From contig JASFQI010000165.1 in NCBI GenBank assembly GCA_050115555.1, forward strand, positions 1 to 10,303: a DNA stretch of 10,303 nucleotides, written 5' to 3'. Origin of the DNA: JASFQI01 sp050115555. GTDB lineage: Bacteria; Desulfobacterota; DSM-4660; Desulfatiglandales; HGW-15. A program made the position numbers and the translations under genes. The notes under the pieces are model-generated. The model had not been told where the DNA came from. It did no database searches and saw only the letters and a program-made list of their open reading frames with translations. Below are positions 6,371 through 10,303 of this stretch, piece by piece (the stretch's first letter is position 1; every line of letters starts with the position of its first letter).

Positions 6371-7282
6371 TTACCCCTTATAATCGAGGATGTACTGCAT
6401 GGGATCCACAGCTCGATCGTTCTCCACCACGGAGTAGTGGAGGTGGCTGCTGGTGGAAAGCCCTGTATTGCCTACCGTTCCGAGAGTGTCCCCGCGCTTG
6501 ACCGAAGCGCCTTTGCTCACGGAAGCCTCGCGGAGATGGCCGTAAAGGGTCTTGAGATTGGTCTTGTGCTGCAGCACCAGGTAGTTCCCCAGCCAGCGGT
6601 CATGACCCTGCTGGATCACCACGCCGTTTGCCGGCGCAATGACGCGGGAGCCGGTTCGACCGATGATGTCGACACCTGCATGGAACTCCTGCTTGTTCGT
6701 AAAGGGATTTTTGCGCCATCCGAAGCCGGAGGAGATCGTAGGGCGCTTTATATCCACCGGTAGAATACTGGGCGTCTGTTCCCATGCTGCCGCCTGCTGG
6801 ACCATGAGCTCTCCAAACGCCTCATAGTTCTGCTCCATGGTCTTGAGTTTTTCAGGGAGAACCATCTTGGGAACTGTGGCATGGGGACGAGGCTCGGGGG
6901 CCTCGCAGAAGGGACCTTCTCCCTTCATAATCCGGTTGAGCGGTTGTCCTCCGGTTCCGCCAAGCACCTGTTTGAGCGATTGGAACCTGGACATGCCGAA
7001 GTATTCCTTGAGTTGATCCTCCTTGCTCGAAATCTGCGCAAGTTCCCTTCGGATGTACTGCAACTTACCGATTTCCACGTTCAGCTCCGCCCTCCTTGCC
7101 TCCAACTCCGCAATGCGGTCGACCAGGGACAGAACGCCGTGTTCTAGCACCGGCACCGCGGCTATGCAGATAAGCACCAGGAAGAGGGCGATCCTCACGT
7201 AGATCGGATTTAACAACGTGCTTCGCACTTTTCCAGATCCCGTCGTTGGAATCCATACCATATGCCCTCGTTTTACTTTCAT
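6371..7282 (-). CDS. Membrane-anchored LytM/M23 metallopeptidase
   Basis: This is a zinc endopeptidase of the M23 family, expected to cut peptide cross-bridges of peptidoglycan in the periplasm. Of 303 residues, about 27-46 form one membrane segment (YVRIALFLVLICIAAVPV), with the N-terminus cytoplasmic. Residues about 52-93 are a probable coiled coil (LVDRIAELEARRAEL), and a linker runs to about 180. The catalytic domain spans about 181-300. The zinc site is complete: His201 and Asp205 (FHAGVDI) and His282 of HLH (280-282), with His249 in YGHL as the second active-site His. It is therefore probably an active enzyme and not a degenerate activator of the EnvC/NlpD type. Start: the ATG at 7282 has AAGGAG very close (2 nt); an in-frame ATG at 7261 has GAGG 5 nt upstream, so the start may be seven codons later. 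It is first in a two-gene unit. Its place inside a che cluster suggests, but does not show, a link with flagellar assembly or cell separation. Confidence 0.92.
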   Translation of the reverse strand: MKVKRGHMVWIPTTGSGKVRSTLLNPIYVRIALFLVLICIAAVPVLEHGVLSLVDRIAELEARRAELNVEIGKLQYIRRELAQISSKEDQLKEYFGMSRFQSLKQVLGGTGGQPLNRIMKGEGPFCEAPEPRPHATVPKMVLPEKLKTMEQNYEAFGELMVQQAAAWEQTPSILPVDIKRPTISSGFGWRKNPFTNKQEFHAGVDIIGRTGSRVIAPANGVVIQQGHDRWLGNYLVLQHKTNLKTLYGHLREASVSKGASVKRGDTLGTVGNTGLSTSSHLHYSVVENDRAVDPMQYILDYKG

Positions 7283-7708
7283 CTCTCCTTTTCCTTCATG
7301 CAGTGGAAGGTCCTTTTTCTTCCCATACAGAGGAGAAAGTCATCTCCCATTTGTCGAATTATGGAATCTCCCTGTAGCAAGCTCGAGAAATGCGTGAACG
7401 AAGCCTTCTCAACTTCGGATATTTTGCAAAGATCATGCCTTGTTTTCCATTTTGCTCATTCATTCACGCACAGGTCTCCATCCCGAAAGGCCCCTTTACT
7501 CGCAGGGTGATTCGTGAGCATCGGAATGAAGTGTCCGTACTTTTCCAGGTGAACGGTGAGGGTCGTTTCGGTGCTCGAGATATCTTTCTGCTGTGTGCGC
7601 AATGAACGGAAAACCTTTGCATTTGAGATCGAAAGTACGAAGTGGATTGCTTATTTTACTGCGGGGAACACGTGAAAAGGTGATGAAATACGCTTCTGCC
7701 CCCTTTGC
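7283..7708 (-). other. Intergenic region, leader and promoter of the peptidase unit
   Basis: This 426-bp stretch between the second cheD and the peptidase gene holds the -24/-12 promoter candidate at 7425-7440 and a leader of about 130 nt with a few weak hairpins, for example CCTTC with GAAGG just before the ribosome binding site. Between 7441 and 7708 I see no convincing gene, no strong terminator after cheD, and no copy of the GTCA-N6-TGAC repeat found at the other two promoters. Confidence 0.5.
7425..7440 (-). promoter_or_regulatory. Sigma-54 (-24/-12) promoter candidate of the peptidase unit
   Basis: On the minus strand AGGCATGATCTTTGCA keeps the GG and GC doublets at the required 10-nt separation and matches TGGCACG-N4-TTGCA except at the first and sixth bases. 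It shares its first eight bases, AGGCATGA, with the candidate upstream of the second cheD. The predicted start is near 7414, about 132 nt before the peptidase ATG. Confidence 0.65.
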
Positions 7709-8221
7709 TTACCGGTTGTCCACATAGGGATGCCAATCGCCCTGCCTGAGGCGGTCCACCTTGAGGACCGCTACCTCGTTCGCTCCCGAATCGAAAACGA
7801 TCTTACGCCCCCTCTCCCCACCCACATCCTCGGAAACGATGCGGATCGCATACCGTGCAAGAACCTTCCGGGCCATGCGGATGTTCTCGCGGCCGACGTT
7901 TTTCGAAGACACTTCGCTGTTGTAGGCCCCTCCAAAAATCTGGGCCTCCAGATGCTTGGGTTTGGATCCGTCCTGAAGCATCATGCGAATCAGCATGACG
8001 GTCGAAGCATCGCCGTACCGCGCCGTGGGCGGATTCGGCTTTTGGAAGGTGGGCAGCTGGAAATGACTGATTCCACCGGTCTTTCGATTTCGATCCCAGA
8101 GCACCACAGCGACGCAGGACCCCAACACCGTGGACACCACGGTAGGTCTCGATGGAACAAAGATATATCCCGGCTTTAGAAAATAGTTTGCAGGTGCAGG
8201 GACATCCGATGATTGAAACAT
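7709..8221 (-). CDS. cheD: CheD paralogue, chemoreceptor glutamine deamidase (lone copy)
   Basis: This is a second CheD, 170 residues from the ATG at 8221. The signature TVLGSCVAVVLWDR and GGISHFQLP contains the nucleophile Cys36 and His53 at the canonical spacing of 17. The position matching the catalytic Thr of Thermotoga CheD is Ser30 here, a conservative change. FGGAYN and VSEDVGGERGRKIVFDSGANE are further family blocks. It is clearly diverged from the copy in the main operon, so it is an old paralogue and not a recent duplicate. The frame stays open to an ATG at 8386, but the extra 55 residues are Arg-rich, unlike CheD, and would start at or beside the predicted transcription start, so 8221 is preferred. 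Its ribosome binding site is weak (GAAGAAGAG). It is transcribed alone, with a -24/-12 promoter about 180 bp upstream and 426 bp to the next gene. Confidence 0.92.
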   Translation of the reverse strand: MFQSSDVPAPANYFLKPGYIFVPSRPTVVSTVLGSCVAVVLWDRNRKTGGISHFQLPTFQKPNPPTARYGDASTVMLIRMMLQDGSKPKHLEAQIFGGAYNSEVSSKNVGRENIRMARKVLARYAIRIVSEDVGGERGRKIVFDSGANEVAVLKVDRLRQGDWHPYVDNR

Positions 8222-8402
8222 GGCTCTTCTTCTTTCCCATCTGTGGACAGGGAAGCGCCTCGATAGGCTCAAAGGTCTTCCCAGGGATTTACAAACCTTC
8301 TTCAATGAGTAGTGCCGCGCACGCACCTCCCTAAACCCGGGCGAAACCAGTCTCGGCGCCCGTTCACATCCTGCCGGAGAAGGCAATGCCCGATGGATTC
8401 AC

Positions 8403-8418
8403 TGCACATTTCATGCCT
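8403..8418 (-). promoter_or_regulatory. Sigma-54 (-24/-12) promoter candidate of the lone cheD
   Basis: On the minus strand AGGCATGAAATGTGCA has GG and GC separated by 10 nt and matches TGGCACG-N4-TTGCA except at positions 1, 6 and 12. It is close to the peptidase-unit element (13 of 16 bases identical). The predicted start is near 8392, giving a long leader of about 170 nt. The upstream repeat at 8499-8537 supports the call. Confidence 0.6.
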
Positions 8419-8498
8419 GCAAGTCCTTCGAGTCATTCCCGTCCCTCCTGTGGTTTTTTCTAAGAGAATCAAGAAGAAAAGGAACTTCTTCCGATCGA

Positions 8499-8537
8499 TA
8501 ACGTCATGGATTTGACATGTGATCGGGAGTAACGTCA
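8499..8537. promoter_or_regulatory. Repeat cluster, candidate activator site for cheD promoter
   Basis: GTCA-TGGATT-TGAC (8503-8516) has the same core and spacer length as the repeat upstream of the cheZ promoter, and shares TGACAT on its right arm. A third half-site follows: TAACGTCA occurs at 8499-8506 and again at 8530-8537, 31 bp apart, close to three helical turns. The inverted repeat is centred 99 bp upstream of the centre of the -24/-12 element, one helical turn further than at cheZ. Confidence 0.55.
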
Positions 8538-8709
8538 AAAGCGAAACCATCCTCCATCGTGCGTTTGCTGAACAGCCAAGCCTCCCAGGTCGCCTCCGAG
8601 GCGTCCATTTTTCATGAAGGCCATCCAATCATGCGACAAGGCCCGCTTGAAGGATGGAGAAATCATTGATGTCTCCAGCCTTGTGTACCGGCCCAAAGCG
8701 CCGTGAAGG

Positions 8710-8734
8710 TTCGCACTTGATTCGGTTGTGCGAA
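8710..8734. repeat. Inverted repeat upstream of the aminotransferase gene
   Basis: TTCGCAC and GTGCGAA are perfect 7-bp arms around an 11-nt spacer. It overlaps the -35 part of a weak promoter candidate, so it could be an operator or, in RNA, a stem-loop. No partner protein is suggested by the sequence. Confidence 0.45.
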
Positions 8735-8745
8735 TACGTTAATTT
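8717..8745 (+). promoter_or_regulatory. Weak sigma-70-like promoter candidate
   Basis: TTGATT and TAATTT are separated by 17 nt. The -35 matches 4 of 6 and the -10 matches 3 of 6, but those three are the most conserved positions (first T, second A, last T). It would give a leader of about 220 nt to the aminotransferase gene. It is the best plus-strand candidate I found, and is weak. Confidence 0.25.
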
Positions 8746-8956
8746 CCATTCAGAAATTTTTCGCATGAGCCTTTCAGCGCTTTTTCACATGCTTGACGAT
8801 AACACTGCGTCTATCCTCGAACAGAGGGGATACTCAGGCGACCGGCGGCAACGCTCATCTCTTCAATGGAAACTTCGCCGTGACCGAAGAGGAAGGATAA
8901 AAAGAAACCACTCCGGTCTTCATGGAAACAGCAGCCGGAGACACCCGGATTCCCTG

Positions 8957-8963
8957 AAAGGAG
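8957..8963 (+). promoter_or_regulatory. Shine-Dalgarno of the aminotransferase gene
   Basis: AAAGGAG lies 8 nt before the ATG at 8972 and fixes that start; the frame is open upstream to an ATG at 8654, which has no support. Confidence 0.8.
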
Positions 8964-8971
8964 TCGATTCT

Positions 8972-10177
8972 ATGCCGGGACACGAGATCATCGGAGACGA
9001 GGAACGGCAGGAAATCCTGGACGTCCTGTCCAGGAATGTGCTTTTTCGCTACGAGTTCGATGCACAAAGGCAAGGCATTTACAAAGTCGAAGCCTTCGAG
9101 CGGGCCTTTGCCGAGTATTGCGGGGTGCGTCATGCCCTTGCCGTCTCCTCGGGCACCGCTGCGCTCCGCGTGGCCCTGGCCGCCTTGGGCATCGGCCCCG
9201 GAGACGAGGTCATCACCCAGGGGTTCACCTTCGTGGCCACGTGGGAGGCCGTGCTCGATGCGGGAGCTGTCCCCGTGTTCGCAGAAATCGACGAGACCCT
9301 GTGCCTGGATCCCGAGGATTTGAAGGCACGGATCACGCCGCAGACCCGCGCCGTGATTCCCGTGCACATGTGCGGGGCGCAGGCCCGCATTCGGGACATC
9401 GTGTCCACGGCTGCGGGCCATGGCATTCCTGTGATCGAAGACACGGCCCAGTCCTGTGGCGGCCGAATCCAGGGGCAGCCCCTAGGCTCTTTCGGGGCCA
9501 TGGGCACCTTTTCCTTTGACTCGGTCAAGACCCTGACCACGGGCGAAGGGGGCATGGTGATCACGAACGACACCGACCTCTACACCCGCGCCTCCGAGTA
9601 CCATGATCATGGGCACGACCACGATCCCTCCGTGGGCAGGGGCCTGGAGAAGCGGAGCTTCATCGGGTTCAACTACAGAATGATGGAACTCCAGGGGGCC
9701 TTGGGCCTGGCCCAGCTTCGAAAACTCGAACCGGTCATTCTCGCACGCCAACGGGAAAACAAGCGGGTCCTCAAGGAGGCACTGGCACGTATCGACGGCA
9801 TTTCCTTTCGTGATCTTCCCGACCCGGATGGAGACAGCGCCACCTTTCTCATCTTTTTCCTCCCGAGCGAAGAAAAGGCCCGCGCGTTCAACCAAGCGCT
9901 GGTCGACGAGGGGGTCGGGGCCGTATACTGGTATGACAATACCTGGCACTACTACGATCAATGGGAGCACCTCCTGAAGGGCAGAAGCCCGATTCGAAGC
10001 GGGTGGCCGTTTCAGACAGCTTCCGGGGAAACGCGATGCGAGTACCCGCCGTCCGCCCTGCCCAAGACAGCGGCACTGCTTTCGCGTGCCCTGACCTTTC
10101 CGATCCAGATTCATATGGACGAACAGATCCCGGTGATCCTCAAGGCCATTGATCATGCCGCCCGGAAGGTCCTGTGA
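8972..10177 (+). CDS. DegT/DnrJ/EryC1/StrS PLP aminotransferase, KdnA-like
   Basis: This 401-residue enzyme is a fold-type I, PLP-dependent sugar aminotransferase. The Schiff-base lysine is Lys186 in FSFDSVKTLTTGEGG, the PLP-nitrogen acid is Asp157 in IEDTAQSCGG, and SSGTAALRVAL (59-69) and GDEVITQGFTFVAT (77-90) are the usual cofactor-binding blocks. The start MPGHEIIGDEERQEIL, the LFRYEFD segment and the HDHGHDHDP motif after the active site resemble, from memory, KdnA, which makes 8-amino-3,8-dideoxy-manno-octulosonate (8-amino-Kdo) for lipopolysaccharide. That substrate is not proven: the KdnB dehydrogenase partner is not in the window, and related aminotransferases act on other sugars. 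It is transcribed away from the che cluster, and is followed 22 bp later by the NAD+ synthetase gene, probably in one transcript. No membrane segment is present, so it is cytoplasmic. Confidence 0.92.
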   Translation: MPGHEIIGDEERQEILDVLSRNVLFRYEFDAQRQGIYKVEAFERAFAEYCGVRHALAVSSGTAALRVALAALGIGPGDEVITQGFTFVATWEAVLDAGAVPVFAEIDETLCLDPEDLKARITPQTRAVIPVHMCGAQARIRDIVSTAAGHGIPVIEDTAQSCGGRIQGQPLGSFGAMGTFSFDSVKTLTTGEGGMVITNDTDLYTRASEYHDHGHDHDPSVGRGLEKRSFIGFNYRMMELQGALGLAQLRKLEPVILARQRENKRVLKEALARIDGISFRDLPDPDGDSATFLIFFLPSEEKARAFNQALVDEGVGAVYWYDNTWHYYDQWEHLLKGRSPIRSGWPFQTASGETRCEYPPSALPKTAALLSRALTFPIQIHMDEQIPVILKAIDHAARKVL

Positions 10178-10199
10178 TTTCCGGCGAAAGGCCTGCCCC

Positions 10200-10303
10200 A
10201 TGAAAATCGCCATCAGCCAGATCAACCCCATCATCGGCCACCTCCGGCACAATACGGCGCTCATGCACCGCGCCCTGGAGGAGGCACGGAGCAAAGGCTG
10301 CTC
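10200..10303 (+). CDS. nadE: Glutamine-dependent NAD+ synthetase, N-terminal fragment
   Basis: Only 34 residues are in the window before the right edge. MKIAISQINPIIGHL followed by NTALMHRALEEARSKGC matches the opening of the nitrilase-like glutaminase domain of NadE, the enzyme that amidates nicotinic acid adenine dinucleotide to NAD+ in the cytoplasm. Another nitrilase/carbon-nitrogen hydrolase is possible because such proteins share this start, but QINPIIG with the following spacing is typical of NadE. AAAGG lies 8 nt before the ATG. It is 22 bp downstream of the aminotransferase gene. Confidence 0.75.
   Translation, partial: MKIAISQINPIIGHLRHNTALMHRALEEARSKGC

Larger units (their letters stand above)
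8222..8971. other. Divergent intergenic region, 750 bp
   Basis: This region separates minus-strand cheD from the plus-strand aminotransferase gene. Seen in it: a -24/-12 promoter facing cheD (8403-8418), a GTCA-N6-TGAC repeat with an extra direct half-site (8499-8537), a 7-bp inverted repeat (8710-8734) overlapping a weak sigma-70-like promoter, and CTCCGG/CCGGAG arms at 8911-8940 just before the aminotransferase ribosome binding site. Open frames on either strand look non-coding (Arg- and Ser-rich, no ribosome binding site). No tRNA or known riboswitch is recognised. Confidence 0.55.

Noticed and set aside
8222..8386. Longer start for the lone cheD, adding 55 residues
   Set aside because: The added part is Arg-rich and unlike CheD, and it would begin at about the predicted transcription start with no room for a ribosome binding site.
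8302..8628. Minus-strand open frame of 108 residues in the divergent region
   Set aside because: It has no ribosome binding site, Arg/Cys-rich sequence without family resemblance, and it covers the predicted promoter and activator site.
8654..8971. N-terminal extension of the aminotransferase (106 residues)
   Set aside because: Composition is non-coding in appearance, the family starts at MPG-type sequence, and AAAGGAG supports the ATG at 8972.

Overview
The window is a stretch of a motile Gram-negative bacterial chromosome. Most of it is a chemotaxis cluster on the minus strand, and a biosynthetic/housekeeping locus leaves it on the plus strand. The best guess is a Desulfobacterota (former Deltaproteobacteria) member. 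The reasons are the combination of CheZ with CheD, a CheA with an MshEN/GspE-N-like insert, an HDOD protein in the che operon, and sigma-54-type promoters ahead of chemotaxis genes. This taxonomic call is inference from gene content and is not proven by the sequence.

Layout, in transcription order on the minus strand. (1) A lone cheD paralogue (8221-7709) has a -24/-12 promoter at 8403-8418. (2) A two-gene unit holds a membrane-anchored LytM/M23 peptidase (7282-6371) and, 4 nt later, a secreted protein I do not recognise (6366-5653). Its -24/-12 promoter candidate is at 7425-7440. (3) The main operon is cheZ (5402-3993), cheY (3947-3567), cheA (3426-1177), cheD (1074-583) and an HDOD gene that runs off the left edge. 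It lies behind a -24/-12 promoter at 5513-5528. On the plus strand, after a divergent 750-bp intergenic region, come a DegT/DnrJ/EryC1-type PLP aminotransferase (8972-10177, KdnA-like) and the start of a glutamine-dependent NAD+ synthetase (10200 onward, cut by the window edge).

How the genes work together: CheA autophosphorylates and passes phosphate to CheY, and CheZ removes it. CheD proteins deamidate receptor glutamines. The HDOD protein is probably a regulatory scaffold. No receptor, CheW, CheB, CheR or CheC is visible here, so the pathway must be completed elsewhere.

The most interesting structure lies between the genes. Three of the five intergenic stretches over 100 bp carry sigma-54-like promoters. 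Two of these (cheZ and the lone cheD) also carry the same inverted repeat, GTCA-N6-TGAC, centred 88 and 99 bp upstream of the promoter centre. That is where an activator of sigma-54 would be expected to bind. Protein-level oddities are the probable c-di-GMP-binding (MshEN-like) module in CheA where P2 normally sits, a CheZ of 469 residues (E. coli CheZ has 214), and two CheD paralogues with no CheC in view.
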